Notes: generated by a model not told the origin, from the sequence alone. 64,000 bases of DNA from Salinicola acroporae (GCF_003206615.1 NZ_PZJW01000002.1:212018-276017); one strand, 5' to 3'. Counted from the stretch's first letter, positions 19,905-30,860 are shown. Numbers and translations: made by a program.

Positions 19905-20771
19905 CTACGCCGCGATGGTGTCGCCGAGCTGCTGCTTGATCTTCTTCATCGCATTCTTCTCGAGCTGGCGAATACGCTCGGCGGAAACGCCGTAGACATC
20001 CGCCAGGTCGTGCAGCGTGGACTTGTGCTCCGAGAGCCAGCGTCGCTGCAGGATATCGCGAGAGCGGTCATCCAGCTCGCTCAGCGCTTCCCGCAGGCGA
20101 CGCGTATAGTCGGCTTCCCAGTCGTCCGCCTCAAGCTGCGCCGCCGGATCGAAGCTGTGATCCTCGAGGTACTGGGCCGGCGCCTGATAGCTCTGCTCGT
20201 CGTCCTCGCCCGGCGAAGCGTCGAAGCCGGCGTCATAGGAAGCCAGCCGGCCCTCCATCTCGCGCACCACCTTGGGCTTGACGTCGAGGTCCTTGGCGAT
20301 GGCATCGACCTCGTCGTTATTCAACCAGGCCAGACGCTTCTTGGCACTGCGCAGGTTGAAGAACAGCTTGCGCTGGGCCTTGGTAGTGGCGATCTTGACG
20401 ATCCGCCAGTTGCGCAGTACATACTCGTGGATCTCCGCCTTGATCCAGTGCACCGCGAACGACACCAGACGAACGCCTTGATACGGATCGAACCGCTTGA
20501 CCGCCTTCATCAGGCCGACGTTGCCTTCCTGGATCAGGTCCGCCTGGGGCAGACCGTAGCCTGAATAGCTGCGGGCGATGTGAACGACGAAGCGGAGGTG
20601 AGACATGATCAGACGACGAGCCGACTCGAGGTCATCCTCCTCGTGCAGCCGCACGGCAAGGTCATGCTCCTCGTCCGCCGTCAGTATGGGAATGCCGTTG
20701 ACGGCCTGAATGTAGCCGTTGAGATCGTGCCCCGGGGAAAGATTCCCGATGGATTGAAGACTGGTGCTCAT
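19905..20771 (-). CDS. rpoH: RNA polymerase sigma-32 (heat shock sigma factor)
   Basis: 288 residues, near E. coli RpoH (284). Region 2 contains [20 protein letters not shown] and [20 protein letters not shown]; the RpoH box [15 protein letters not shown], specific to sigma-32, follows; region 4 has the [23 protein letters not shown]. It directs heat-shock transcription. I start at MSTSLQS (20771), with GGAGA 8 nt upstream; earlier in-frame starts lack support. Downstream of ftsYEX on the same strand, as in E. coli, but separated by 258 bp, so a separate promoter is likely. Confidence 0.97.
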   Translation of the reverse strand: MSTSLQSIGNLSPGHDLNGYIQAVNGIPILTADEEHDLAVRLHEEDDLESARRLIMSHLRFVVHIARSYSGYGLPQADLIQEGNVGLMKAVKRFDPYQGVRLVSFAVHWIKAEIHEYVLRNWRIVKIATTKAQRKLFFNLRSAKKRLAWLNNDEVDAIAKDLDVKPKVVREMEGRLASYDAGFDASPGEDDEQSYQAPAQYLEDHSFDPAAQLEADDWEADYTRRLREALSELDDRSRDILQRRWLSEHKSTLHDLADVYGVSAERIRQLEKNAMKKIKQQLGDTIAA

Positions 20772-21029
20772 GTGCGTTGTCTCCATGGTTGACGACGTGT
20801 CAATGGGGAGAGCCAGTCGGCTCGATCCACCGGAAACACGCCGCAACAGGTTGTTCTGCCTGTTTGCGAGGATACCTGATGAGACCCTCAATCTAGACAA
20901 AAGTTCAAGAAGTTCGCCAGCCTCGATGACTCGAAAACCCGGCGTCGCCTGGTGGTGGCCCAGCATCCTGGGTGACCTTCTTACCGTATTTCGCCCACCT
21001 TGACCAGTTTTCGGGCCGCTGCTGCCAAC

Positions 21030-22010
21030 CTAGCGCGGCTTGATGTCCGCCAGATGACGCCCGACGGCCAGCCACGCGCCCAGCCAGCCCAATAGTGTAC
21101 TAAAAAGCAGCAGAAAAGCCGAATGAGTGGTGCCCAGGGAGGGCAGCGCGAACTGGGCGCCGTAGCTCTCCGCCAGCGCCGCGACGGGTGATGCCAGCCA
21201 ATTGCCCCCGACGACCAGCATGACCAGCGCCAGGACCCCGCCACCCAGCCCGTACCAAGCGCCGCTATAGAGGAATGGGCGTCGCACGAACGCGTGGGTG
21301 GCACCGATCAAGGTCACTACCTCGATCTCCTGACGCCGACTCTCCACCGCCAGCCTGACCGTGTTGCCAACCACCAGCAGGACGCCCAGGCCGAACAACA
21401 GCGCCAGTGCCAGCGCGACACGTTGGCCGACCGCCGCCAGTTGCTGAAGCCGATCCAGCCACGCCAGGTCGAGGCGAACCTCGTCGACGCCATCGAGCGT
21501 CTGCAGACGCTGGCTCAGCGACTGCACGGCGGCGGGGTCGGTATTGTAGGGGGTCACCACGACGCTCGCCGGCAGCGGATTGGTGTCGAGCTGGGAGAGC
21601 GCATCCTCGACCCCCAGCGTCTGCTGGAACTCCGCCAGCCCCTCAGCCGCCGTCACCAGGCGAGTCCCCGCAACGCCGCTCTGCTCGCCGACTTCGGTCG
21701 CCAGGCTCATGGCCCGGGATTCATCGACATCGGCGTCGAAATAGACTGTCAGCGTGGCGCTCTCGTCCAGTTCGGCATCGACCAGGCGCGCGCTATCCAG
21801 CGCCAGCCACAAACCCGCGGGCAGGATCAACGCAATGGCGATCGCGAGCATGGTCAGCAATGTCGATATCGGGCGCCTGACCAGGCGCAGGGCGCTGTCG
21901 CTCATCATGGCCCGATGATGCCGCAGCCAGGCCCGGCCGCCGCCGGACGACCGACGCGTGGGCTTTTGGGCACCGCGCCGGGAGGCGCCGGTGGACTGGC
22001 GCTCGCTCAT
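21030..22010 (-). CDS. ftsX: cell division protein FtsX
   Basis: 326 residues with four membrane segments (one near residues 50-75, three in the C-terminal third) and a periplasmic domain between the first two, containing DVDESRAMSLATEVGEQ and LDTNPLPASVVV. It is the permease-like partner of FtsE, which activates septal murein hydrolases through EnvC. The basic N-terminus (RRGAQKPTRRSS) is a long cytoplasmic tail. The ATG overlaps the ftsE stop as ATGA. Confidence 0.95.
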   Translation of the reverse strand: MSERQSTGASRRGAQKPTRRSSGGGRAWLRHHRAMMSDSALRLVRRPISTLLTMLAIAIALILPAGLWLALDSARLVDAELDESATLTVYFDADVDESRAMSLATEVGEQSGVAGTRLVTAAEGLAEFQQTLGVEDALSQLDTNPLPASVVVTPYNTDPAAVQSLSQRLQTLDGVDEVRLDLAWLDRLQQLAAVGQRVALALALLFGLGVLLVVGNTVRLAVESRRQEIEVVTLIGATHAFVRRPFLYSGAWYGLGGGVLALVMLVVGGNWLASPVAALAESYGAQFALPSLGTTHSAFLLLFSTLLGWLGAWLAVGRHLADIKPR

Positions 22011-22671
22011 GCCGCCTCCCCATCGCCGACGAGACGGCCGTCCCGCAACTTCAGCACCCGGTGGCGCAACCGGGCGATGAGGGCGAGATCGTGGCTCGCC
22101 ACCAGTACCGTCGTACCGATGCGATTGAAATCCTCGAACAGCCGCATGATATCGGCGGAGAGCTGGGGGTCGAGATTACCGGTCGGCTCGTCGGCCAGCA
22201 GTAACGCCGGCTTATTGACCACCGCGCGTGCGATGCCCACGCGCTGCTGCTCGCCGGTGGAGAGTTCGATCGGTAGCGCTCGCTCGCGATGCAGCAGCCC
22301 GACCTTGTCCAGCGCGGCCCGCACGCGCCTGCCGGCATCGATGGGCTCGACGCCCTGAATGGTCAACGGCAGCGCGACGTTGGCAAAGATATCGCGATCG
22401 AACAGCAACTGATGATCCTGGAAGACGACGCCGATCTGACGCCGGTAGTAGGGAACCTGACTGATATGCAACCGATCCAGATCGTGGCCGGCGACCAGCA
22501 CCCGGCCTCGCGAGGGACGCTCGAGCCGCATGATCAGCCGCAGCAGCGAGCTCTTGCCAGCACCGGAGTGACCGGTGAGGAAGAGCATCTCGCCGCGCTC
22601 GACCCGGAAATTGATATCGGCCAACGCCTCGAAACGACCACCGTAGCGCTTGCCGACGTGCTCGAACGCGA

Positions 22672-22675
<4 letters not shown>
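22007..22675 (-). CDS. ftsE: cell division ATP-binding protein FtsE
   Basis: 222 residues, a single ABC ATPase domain: Walker A GHSGAGKSSLL, Q-loop FQDHQLL, signature LSTGEQQRVGIARA (the LSxGEQQR form typical of FtsE), Walker B LLLADEPTGNLDP and switch ASHDLALI. With FtsX it regulates peptidoglycan hydrolysis at the septum. Both ends are coupled: its ATG overlaps the ftsY stop (ATGA) and its stop overlaps the ftsX start. Confidence 0.97.
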
Positions 22676-24153
<1,478 letters not shown>

Positions 24154-24281
24154 GGATGGCTTCACTGCTGAAAAGCCGTGCTCGCGCCACTCATCAGTGT
24201 CGATCGTCACGGCTTCGGAGAATATCGTTATCGAGAGCTCATCCTATCACCGCGAGTGTTGCGGGGGTACAATTGCGCGCC

Positions 24282-24914
24282 ATGAATCGACGCCGCCCAC
24301 GCCGGGTTTCCGACAGCGCTCGCTCGCGCCAGCCCTCTCAAGCCACCGCTCGCGGTGGCCGTGGCCAGTTGCGCCTGATAGGCGGCGAATTTCGTCGCCG
24401 CAAGCTGTCGATACCGGATAGCCCCGGCCTGCGCCCGACACCGGACCGGGTGCGCGAGACCCTGTTCAACTGGCTGGCTTTCGATATTGCCGGACGGCAG
24501 GTGCTGGATCTCTACGCGGGCACCGGCGCACTCGGCCTGGAAGCGTTGTCGCGAGGGGCGGCCCAGACCACGTTCGTCGAATCCACCGCCCCGGTGGCCA
24601 AGGCGCTGGAAGCGAATATCGCCATGCTGGGCGCCGCCGGAGACGTCGTCGGAATCCCCGTCGAACGGTTCCTGGCGACGACGCCCAACCGGTTCGATCT
24701 CGTCTTTCTCGACCCCCCTTTCCGCCAGGGGCTTGCCACGAAGACCTGCCTCGACCTCGAACTGGGCGGTTGGCTGGCGTCCGACGCGGTCGTCTATGTC
24801 GAGACGGAACACGAGCTCGTCTGGTCCCCGCCGACGCCTTGGCAACTACATCGCGAAATCGTGGCGGGAGACAGTCATGGGCGGCTTTTCAGACGTCAAC
24901 CCGATGCCGGCTGA
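24282..24914 (+). CDS. rsmD: 16S rRNA m2G966 methyltransferase
   Basis: 210 residues. RLIGGEFRRRKLSIPD, LRPTPDRVRETLFNWL, VLDLYAGTGALGLEALSRGA (SAM motif I) and FLDPPFRQG (DPPF catalytic motif IV) are diagnostic of RsmD. It methylates G966 of 16S rRNA. Divergent from ftsY, the same arrangement as in E. coli. The ATG at 24282 lies only about 10 bp after a TACAAT -10-like box, so a very short leader is possible. Confidence 0.95.
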   Translation: MNRRRPRRVSDSARSRQPSQATARGGRGQLRLIGGEFRRRKLSIPDSPGLRPTPDRVRETLFNWLAFDIAGRQVLDLYAGTGALGLEALSRGAAQTTFVESTAPVAKALEANIAMLGAAGDVVGIPVERFLATTPNRFDLVFLDPPFRQGLATKTCLDLELGGWLASDAVVYVETEHELVWSPPTPWQLHREIVAGDSHGRLFRRQPDAG

Positions 24915-25024
24915 CGTCGCCACTTCGAGACGCTTGTCGCCGGCCTCGGCGCCACGTAGGCTGCGGCCATCGAACCAGCGGCCATGCCTCGGGAACGAGT
25001 CACGAACTTTCAAGGAGAGTAGAG

Positions 25025-25228
25025 ATGAATGGTGAAATCTTCGCCAAACTGGAACAGAAGATTCAGGATGCCGTCGACAGCATCGAGATGCTGAAGATGG
25101 AGAATGAAGAACTCAAGGCGGAGAATGCGCGCTTCCAGCAGGAGCGCGAGGAGTGGGAACAGCGCCTCGGAGGGTTGCTCGACAAGCTGCAATCGCTTGA
25201 CAGCGCCTCCACCAGCGACAACGGCTGA
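25025..25228 (+). CDS. zapB: cell division protein ZapB-like coiled coil
   Basis: 67 residues, almost wholly a parallel coiled coil: FAKLEQKIQDAVDSIEMLKM, then ENEELKAENARFQQEREEWE and LGGLLDKLQSLD. This matches ZapB in size and pattern (E. coli 81 aa, starting with LEKLE..VQQAIDTI). ZapB bundles with ZapA at the Z ring. AAGGAGAG lies 7 nt before the ATG. A coiled coil this short limits certainty about the exact family. Confidence 0.75.
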   Translation: MNGEIFAKLEQKIQDAVDSIEMLKMENEELKAENARFQQEREEWEQRLGGLLDKLQSLDSASTSDNG

Positions 25229-25352
25229 GACGGCGGCACGGGGCGACCGGCACAGGCCGTCCCGCGCAGCAACCCGTCCACCGCTGCCTCTCCATCCGGG
25301 GCACCCTGCCAAGTTGCCCTCGCGTCCGACCGGGCATCCTCGATCGATCGCG

Positions 25353-25847
25353 TCAGACCAGATCCCGCGACATCAGCAGCGCATCCTCTCCACGTCCATC
25401 GTCACGGCGGTAGTAACCGCGACGCTGGCCATCGATCCTGAAGCCGGCACGCTCATACAGTCTCCGCGCCGCCAGGTTCGATTCCCGCAGTTCCAGCAGC
25501 AGGCGCTCGGCCCCCCGGGTACGGGCGCATCGCATCACCCACTCTAGCATTTTCCATGCCAGGCCTTGGCGTCGCGCATCGGGCAGCACGCAGATCGACT
25601 GCAGTTCGGCGTCAAAAGGCAGATAGGCCAGGATGGCGACGGCCCACAGCGTGCTGTCGTCGGCCGATCGAATGCCCCAGACCGAATACCCGTCGTCCCT
25701 CAACGCCGCTTCCAGCAGCGCTTCCGACCAGGCGTCATCGTTGGCCCGACGCTCGAACGCCATCAACGCCGGCAGGTCGTCGGCGCCGAGCCGGACCGGA
25801 GTGGCTCCGCCAGGGGAGGCCTCGGAAGGAAAAGCGTCGATAGGCAT
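25353..25847 (-). CDS. rimI: ribosomal protein S18-alanine N-acetyltransferase RimI
   Basis: 164-residue GNAT acetyltransferase. It shows AFERRANDDAWSEALLEAAL, then the acetyl-CoA-binding LQSICVLPDARRQGLAWKMLE (R-x-x-G-x-A) and LELRESNLAARRLYERAGF, followed by RRGYYR, typical of RimI. It acetylates the N-terminal alanine of S18. Start MPIDAFPSEA at 25847; a longer in-frame start would overlap the upstream holD-like gene. holD-rimI adjacency is conserved in enterobacteria and pseudomonads. Confidence 0.92.
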   Translation of the reverse strand: MPIDAFPSEASPGGATPVRLGADDLPALMAFERRANDDAWSEALLEAALRDDGYSVWGIRSADDSTLWAVAILAYLPFDAELQSICVLPDARRQGLAWKMLEWVMRCARTRGAERLLLELRESNLAARRLYERAGFRIDGQRRGYYRRDDGRGEDALLMSRDLV

Positions 25848-25902
25848 GGGCGTGACTCGAGGAGGATCGTTCCAGCTCTCCGGTTCCGGCAGGCGGGAGC
25901 TG

Positions 25903-26769
25903 CTATTCGGGGGAGGCCAAGCCCTGGCGCCAGGCGCTTCCCGCCGCCTGCAGCAAGGGCCAGCACTCACGCTTGGCATTGGCCGAACCCAGCATGTCGT
26001 CGGGGTGCGGCAGGCGATGGCAGGTCCAATCGCTCTCGTCCGCCGAATCGCTCAGCAGCGACGACCAGATCTCGTCGCCGACGGCGATGGCGCCGTCGAT
26101 TTTCATGCCGTGGCGATGCGCCTGCCCGGCGCAGAAGACCTGGATACCTTCACGCGCCTCATCGGTGGGATCGCTGGCCGGCAGGTCCATCAACGGCCAG
26201 GTCAGACGCGACAGCGGCGTTCCACCGGCGGGCATGCCGGCACTCTGCAGCATCTGCCCCAGCAGCGCCTGCCCCGCGGCGGAGATCGGCCGCTCGCCGG
26301 GAAGCAGCAGCCACCAACGCTCACCGATGACCGCGAGCGACAAGGTGAACCGAAGCGGTTCGGCAGCGGGCACGACATTCTTGGCAACGTCCACGGGGGG
26401 CTGCCCGTCCCCGGAGACCGTTGGCGCCGAGAAGACCGCCGTGTCGGGATCGGCAGTGCGGTCGGGAGACGGCCGCGGCGATTCGATCCGGGGCGCGTCT
26501 TCGCCGAGCAGGGCCCTGGCGCGCGACAGCGGCGCCGCGGCCTGTTGCGTCGGCGACGCATCGGCGACGGGCCGGTCGCGCTCGACCGGTCGTGCCGGCG
26601 TCTCCAGCAACGCCTGCAGCCGCTGTCCCGGCGCCGGTTTTTCCGGCTCGGTAGCAACTTCCCATTCGACCTGCTCGGTCGGTTTGGCATTGACGAAGCG
26701 ATACCGCGAGGCCCAGGTGGCGATCCCCATGGCCTCGAGATACTGCAGCCGCTGCGGATCGCCGATCAC
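25903..26769 (-). CDS. holD: DNA polymerase III psi subunit-like protein (HolD)
   Basis: About 288 residues. The N-terminus RLQYLEAMGIATWASRYRF parallels the E. coli psi motif (LQQLGITQW), and the gene sits directly upstream of rimI, where holD lies in E. coli and where the divergent psi of pseudomonads was found. The middle (about 45-150) is a proline/alanine/aspartate-rich, probably disordered linker; the C-terminal half contains LAVIGERWWLLLPGERPIS. Psi bridges the clamp loader and chi. The start is GTG at 26769, which overlaps the upstream stop as GTGA. It is twice the size of E. coli HolD, so the call rests on synteny plus the N-terminal motif. Confidence 0.7.
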   Translation of the reverse strand: MIGDPQRLQYLEAMGIATWASRYRFVNAKPTEQVEWEVATEPEKPAPGQRLQALLETPARPVERDRPVADASPTQQAAAPLSRARALLGEDAPRIESPRPSPDRTADPDTAVFSAPTVSGDGQPPVDVAKNVVPAAEPLRFTLSLAVIGERWWLLLPGERPISAAGQALLGQMLQSAGMPAGGTPLSRLTWPLMDLPASDPTDEAREGIQVFCAGQAHRHGMKIDGAIAVGDEIWSSLLSDSADESDWTCHRLPHPDDMLGSANAKRECWPLLQAAGSAWRQGLASPE

Positions 26770-27077
26770 TGGCCGCCCCCGCCGCGACAGTGGGGCGAAT
26801 CCGGGCGTACGCCGCCACGGGTCGACCACTGTTGCGGCGTGTAGAGATGCAGTGCCAGCGCATGGACAGGGCCGGCGAGTTCATCGGCGAGCAGGCTGTA
26901 GATCAACTGGTGGCGCTTGACCGGCATCAGCCCGGCGAATCGATCCGACACCAGCGTCACCTTGAAGTGGGTTTCTGAATCCGGTGGCACATGATGCATG
27001 TGGCTCTCGTTCTCGACCGTCATCTCGACCGGCTCGAGCGTCGCGAGTTTCTCTTCGATACGTGCCTGAACACTCAT
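26766..27077 (-). CDS. bolA: BolA family protein
   Basis: 103 residues starting MSVQARIEEKLATLEPVEM. ENESHMHHVPPDSETHFKV and FAGLMPVKRHQLIYSLLADEL with the conserved GPVHALALHLYTPQQW tail identify a BolA/IbaG-type class II KH fold protein. The conserved His of the RHQLIY loop, used with glutaredoxins for Fe-S binding, is present. GGAGGAACTGTC before the ATG gives a strong ribosome binding site. Its TGA overlaps the holD GTG start. Confidence 0.93.
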   Translation of the reverse strand: MSVQARIEEKLATLEPVEMTVENESHMHHVPPDSETHFKVTLVSDRFAGLMPVKRHQLIYSLLADELAGPVHALALHLYTPQQWSTRGGVRPDSPHCRGGGGQ

Positions 27078-27112
27078 GACAGTTCCTCCTGAACCAACCG
27101 GATCATTGTAAC

Positions 27113-27148
27113 GCCTTGCTCGGGGATTGGGTGAGCCTCGAGCAAGGC
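27113..27148. terminator. nested inverted repeats abutting the MFS stop codon
   Basis: GCCTTGCTCG (27113-27122) and CGAGCAAGGC (27139-27148) form a perfect 10-bp stem. A second, overlapping stem GAGCCT/AGGCTC (27133-27138 with 27145-27150) competes with it. Placed right after the MFS gene, this is a probable terminator without a T tract. Confidence 0.45.
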
Positions 27149-28537
27149 TCAGCGCCGAAGGCCCTTGGCGGCCATCGGCGTGCGATAGAGGCTCAATGCC
27201 AGTGCGATCGACACCGATGCGCATCCTACCCACAGCGACAGCGTGAGCGAACCGAACGAGAGACCGAGGATCAGCCCGACCAAGGCCGTACCCAGCGACT
27301 GCCCGAAGGTGCGTACCGAGGCCAGCACGCCGGAGGCGTTGGCGCTGAGATCAACCGACACGCTACCGATCATCTCGCGATTGTTGGGCGCCTGGAACAG
27401 GCCGTAACCCACCCCGCAGAGCGCGGTGCGCCAGATCACGTCGAGGTAGCTCGAGTCGGCGTCAAGGCCGGTCAACGCCAGCATGCCGAGCAGGAACAAC
27501 CCCAGACCGGTCGAGCTGATCAGCGCCGGGTTGCCCTTGTCAGCCAGGCGCCCTGCCAGCGGCCCGATGATCATGATCACCAGCGGCCAGGGCGTAAACA
27601 GCACCGCCGACATGATTGGCGAGACGCCCATGACGGTCTGGTAGAGAAAGGGCAGCCCCACGAACGCCACGCCCTGGGCCAGGAAGGCGAACATCGACAC
27701 CACCGCAGCGAACGAGAAGCGCGGCTCGACGAACAATGCCAGCGGCACCAGCGGCCTGGCGACATGACGCTGGCGATAAACGAATCCCACCAGACAGATC
27801 ACGCTGAGTGCCAGCGTCGCCAGGGCCAGCACACCGCCCTCCCCGTGGCCGAACTGATCCAGCGCAAAGACGCTGCCGCTGAGCATGACGATCGACATCA
27901 GCGCGCCCCAGATATCGATCCGCCCCGGAATCGCCTTCTCCCGCGGCAAGGCGCGAACCCCGAGCGTCAGCGCCAGCAGCCCGATCGGCACGTTGATCGC
28001 GAATAGCCACGGCCAGCTCGCCAGGTGCAGGATCAGCCCCCCCAGCGATGGCCCGGCGGCGATGCCGAACGCCACCGTCAGCGCACTCAGCCCGATGGCC
28101 GACCCCAGCAGACGGGTAGGAAAGATGATGCGATAGAGCGATGGTCCGATGCTCAGCATCGCAGCGGCGCCGATCGCCTGCAGCCCCCGCATCACCAGCA
28201 AAAATTCGAACGAACGGGCCAGCGCACAGCCCAGCGACGCCACGGTGAAGACCGCCAGCCCGCCGATATAGAGCCGATGACGCCCGACGCGTCGACTCAC
28301 CGCGGCGAAGGTCAACAGGAGCGCCGCCGTCACCAGTTGATAGACGTTGGCGATCCAGATCGATTCGGCGCCGCTGATCGCCAGCTCCTTGGCCAGCGTG
28401 GGAAGGGCAATGTTGACGATGCCGTTGTCCAGCACGGCCATCTGGGTGCCGGTGATCATCGCCAGCAGCGCCAGCTTGCGTTCACGTCCGGGGAGACCGT
28501 CGTCCCCCGGCCGCTCCTCGAATAGTCGCTTCAGCAT
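27149..28537 (-). CDS. MFS transporter, DHA2 (14-TM) drug exporter family
   Basis: 462 residues, about 14 hydrophobic segments. MITGTQMAVLDNGIVNIALPTLA is the motif D1 signature of DHA2 exporters (LDxTIVNxALP form), and VSRRVGRHRLYIGGL is the loop 2-3 motif A; AGPSLGGLI in TM5 is the antiporter motif C. A proton-driven efflux pump of the inner membrane is expected; the substrate is unknown. There is no membrane-fusion or outer-membrane partner nearby. Same strand as, but loosely spaced from, bolA and the acidic protein gene. Confidence 0.88.
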   Translation of the reverse strand: MLKRLFEERPGDDGLPGRERKLALLAMITGTQMAVLDNGIVNIALPTLAKELAISGAESIWIANVYQLVTAALLLTFAAVSRRVGRHRLYIGGLAVFTVASLGCALARSFEFLLVMRGLQAIGAAAMLSIGPSLYRIIFPTRLLGSAIGLSALTVAFGIAAGPSLGGLILHLASWPWLFAINVPIGLLALTLGVRALPREKAIPGRIDIWGALMSIVMLSGSVFALDQFGHGEGGVLALATLALSVICLVGFVYRQRHVARPLVPLALFVEPRFSFAAVVSMFAFLAQGVAFVGLPFLYQTVMGVSPIMSAVLFTPWPLVIMIIGPLAGRLADKGNPALISSTGLGLFLLGMLALTGLDADSSYLDVIWRTALCGVGYGLFQAPNNREMIGSVSVDLSANASGVLASVRTFGQSLGTALVGLILGLSFGSLTLSLWVGCASVSIALALSLYRTPMAAKGLRR

Positions 28538-28583
28538 GGGCTGAAGAAGCGCTGAGCATCGCCCTCGAGTGACATCCGCAACC

Positions 28584-28970
28584 TCACTCCTCGTCGGTCT
28601 CCATCAGCAGTTCGTCGTCGACTTCGGAGGTTTCCAGCTCGGCTTCGTCATCGAGGTCCACCGCCAGATAGCTGTGTTCCAGGGTGAGAAACGTCTCGAA
28701 CAGCGCCCAGTCCAGGCTCTCCGGCCACTGGCGTTCATCCTCCTCCCACGCTCGCAGCTCGGTCTCGAGGATGTCGTAGTAGCGCTCTCCGACATAGGCC
28801 TGCAGGGCTTCCGGCGTATCCATCTCGGGGATGAGATAGACGGTATTCTCGCCAGCGATGTCGTCGAGCGTCAGGTCGTCTTCACCGACTGTCGGCTCCA
28901 ACGAGTTGACCCAGTCGACGAACGCCTGGGTCGGCTTGACGCTCAGCGCGGAACGGTTGAGCAGCTTCAT
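28584..28970 (-). CDS. conserved acidic hypothetical protein
   Basis: 128 residues, start MKLLNRSALSVKPTQAF at 28970 with AAGAGGTGACACCG upstream. No signal peptide or membrane segment. It is strongly acidic, with a tail of DLDDEAELETSEVDDELL type, and has aromatic/Trp residues in its middle (FVDWVNSLEP, LRAWEEDERQWPESLDWALFE). The MKLLNRSAL..KP..F.DW start is a pattern I associate with conserved hypotheticals of Pseudomonas and Halomonas, but no function is known. It lies just downstream of lysS. Confidence 0.75.
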   Translation of the reverse strand: MKLLNRSALSVKPTQAFVDWVNSLEPTVGEDDLTLDDIAGENTVYLIPEMDTPEALQAYVGERYYDILETELRAWEEDERQWPESLDWALFETFLTLEHSYLAVDLDDEAELETSEVDDELLMETDEE

Positions 28971-29119
28971 CGGTGTCACCTCTTCTTGGGAACCGCACGG
29001 GGTCGGCGGAATTCGAACCGCAGCCATTATGGGCGCTCGCTGCGCCCCTGACCAATAACTCTTGTCCGGCTGCACCGCGAGCCGCGACTGCAAGCCTCAA
29101 CAGAAACGCAACGTTCGCA

Positions 29120-29130
29120 AGCTCGTAGCT
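29120..29130. repeat. short AGCTCGT-type repeat downstream of lysS
   Basis: AGCTCGTAGCT, one and a half copies of the same heptamer as at 4675-4706, lies 6 bp past the lysS stop codon, followed by CCGT. It may be a collapsed or seed copy of the tandem repeat. Confidence 0.6.
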
Positions 29131-29135
29131 CCGTA

Positions 29136-30665
29136 TTATTCCGGGCGCATCGCCGGGAACAGCAGCACATCGCGGATCGACGGGCTGTCGGTCAGCAGCA
29201 TCACCAGCCGGTCGATGCCGATACCCTCGCCTGCAGTGGGCGGCATGCCGTACTCCAGCGCGCGCACGTAGTCGGCATCGTAGTACATCGCCTCGAGATC
29301 GCCGGCATCCTTCTCGGCGGCCTGGGCGGCGAAGCGCTCGGCCTGGTCCTCGGCATCATTGAGCTCGGAGAAGCCGTTGGCGATCTCGCGCCCACCGACG
29401 AAGAACTCGAACCGGTCGGTGACATGGGGATTGGTATCGTTGCGTCGCGCCAGCGGACTGACCTCGGCCGGATACTCGGTGATGAAGGTCGGCTGATCGA
29501 GCCTGGCTTCGGCGACCTCCTCGAATATCTCGGTCTGCAGCTTGCCCAGCCCCCAGCTTGGCTTGGTCGCGATGCCCAGGCGCTCGCAGGTCGCCCTGGC
29601 GGCGTCGAGGGTATCGATATCCGCTTCGCCCAGCCCGTCGCCATGCTCCAGTATCGACTGGCGCAGGGTCAGGCGGCGGAACGGCTGGCCCAGGTCGTAG
29701 TCAGTGCCCTGGTAGGTGACGGTGGTCGTGCCCAGCACCTGCTCGGCCGCGTCGCGGATCATCGCCTCGGTCAAGTCGAGCAGGTCGCGATAGTCGGCGT
29801 AGGCCCAGTAGAACTCGAGCATGGTGAATTCGGGATTGTGCCGCGTCGACAGGCCTTCGTTGCGGAAGTTGCGGTTGATCTCGAACACCCGCTCGAAGCC
29901 GCCGACGACCAGGCGCTTGAGGTAGAGCTCCGGTGCGATGCGCAGGTACATGTCGATATCCAGCGCATTGTGGTGCGTGGTGAACGGTCGCGCCGTGGCA
30001 CCGCCGGGGATCGGCTGCAGCATCGGCGTCTCGACCTCCATGAAACCCCGCTCGACCATGAACCGGCGGATCGCGGCGATGACGCCGGAGCGCACCTCGA
30101 ATACCCGCCGCGACTGCGGGTTCATGATCAGGTCGACGTAGCGCTGGCGGTAGCGCGCCTCGAGATCGGTCAGGCCGTGAAACTTGTCCGGCAGCGGACG
30201 CAGGCTCTTGGTCAGCAGCTTCGCCTCGACCAGCATCACGTAGAGATCGCCCTTGCCGGACTTGTGCACCGGGCCGCGGCCGGCAACGATATCGCCGATA
30301 TCCCAGCTCTGGATGTCTTCCAGCAACTCGGCGGGGAGTCCCTTCTTGTCGACGTAGAACTGGATCTGGCCGGAAGCGTCCTGGATCACCACGAACGGCC
30401 CGCGCTTGCGCATGATGCGGCCGGCAACGGCAGCCTGGCGGTCGAGCGCCTCGAGCTCGGGCTTCTCCTTGTCGCCCAGCTCCGCCTGCAGGTCCGCCGC
30501 CAGACTGTCGCGTCGGAAATCGTTGGGGAAAGCGCTGCCGCCCTGCTCCGCCGCACGTTCGCGGCGGGCCGCCAGCTTGCCACGGCGCTCCGCGATCAGC
30601 CGATTTTCTTCCTGGGCTTCATGCTGTGCATCGGAAGGAGATTGCGGGTTGTCCTGGTTCGCCAT
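29136..30665 (-). CDS. lysS: lysyl-tRNA synthetase, class II
   Basis: 509 residues. The N-terminal OB-fold anticodon domain includes [20 protein letters not shown]; the catalytic domain shows [13 protein letters not shown] (motif 1), [25 protein letters not shown] (motif 2, FRNE and H-PEFT) and [22 protein letters not shown] (motif 3). It charges tRNA-Lys. Downstream of prfB on the same strand, as in many proteobacteria. The ribosome binding site is weak (CAGG), and a 62-bp heptamer repeat begins 25 bp before the start codon. Confidence 0.97.
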   Translation of the reverse strand: MANQDNPQSPSDAQHEAQEENRLIAERRGKLAARRERAAEQGGSAFPNDFRRDSLAADLQAELGDKEKPELEALDRQAAVAGRIMRKRGPFVVIQDASGQIQFYVDKKGLPAELLEDIQSWDIGDIVAGRGPVHKSGKGDLYVMLVEAKLLTKSLRPLPDKFHGLTDLEARYRQRYVDLIMNPQSRRVFEVRSGVIAAIRRFMVERGFMEVETPMLQPIPGGATARPFTTHHNALDIDMYLRIAPELYLKRLVVGGFERVFEINRNFRNEGLSTRHNPEFTMLEFYWAYADYRDLLDLTEAMIRDAAEQVLGTTTVTYQGTDYDLGQPFRRLTLRQSILEHGDGLGEADIDTLDAARATCERLGIATKPSWGLGKLQTEIFEEVAEARLDQPTFITEYPAEVSPLARRNDTNPHVTDRFEFFVGGREIANGFSELNDAEDQAERFAAQAAEKDAGDLEAMYYDADYVRALEYGMPPTAGEGIGIDRLVMLLTDSPSIRDVLLFPAMRPE

Positions 30666-30690
30666 GTCGTCGCCTGTCGAAAAGAAAATT

Positions 30691-30752
30691 AAGCTAGAAG
30701 CTAGAAGCTAGAAGCTAGAAGCTAGAAGCTAGAAGCTAGAAGCTAGAAGCTA
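30691..30752. repeat. 7-bp tandem repeat AAGCTAG, 8.9 copies
   Basis: Eight exact head-to-tail copies of AAGCTAG plus AAGCTA occupy 30691-30752, in the gap between prfB and lysS, so they should lie in the lysS 5' leader or prfB-lysS transcript. AT-rich against a GC-rich background. It shares the AGCT core and 7-bp period with the repeats at 4675 and 29120. Confidence 0.97.
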
Positions 30753-30860
30753 AGATCAGACCACCTTGCCAAAGCCTTTCAATGGCTTGGTAATGTCTTG
30801 CCCTTGTTCTTTCTTACTTCTTCCAGCTTCCAGGCACGAAGTGCCGCTCTTCGGGCTTTC

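Noticed and set aside
30691-30752. CRISPR-like array
   Set aside because: The units are 7 bp and contiguous with no spacers; a simple tandem repeat.
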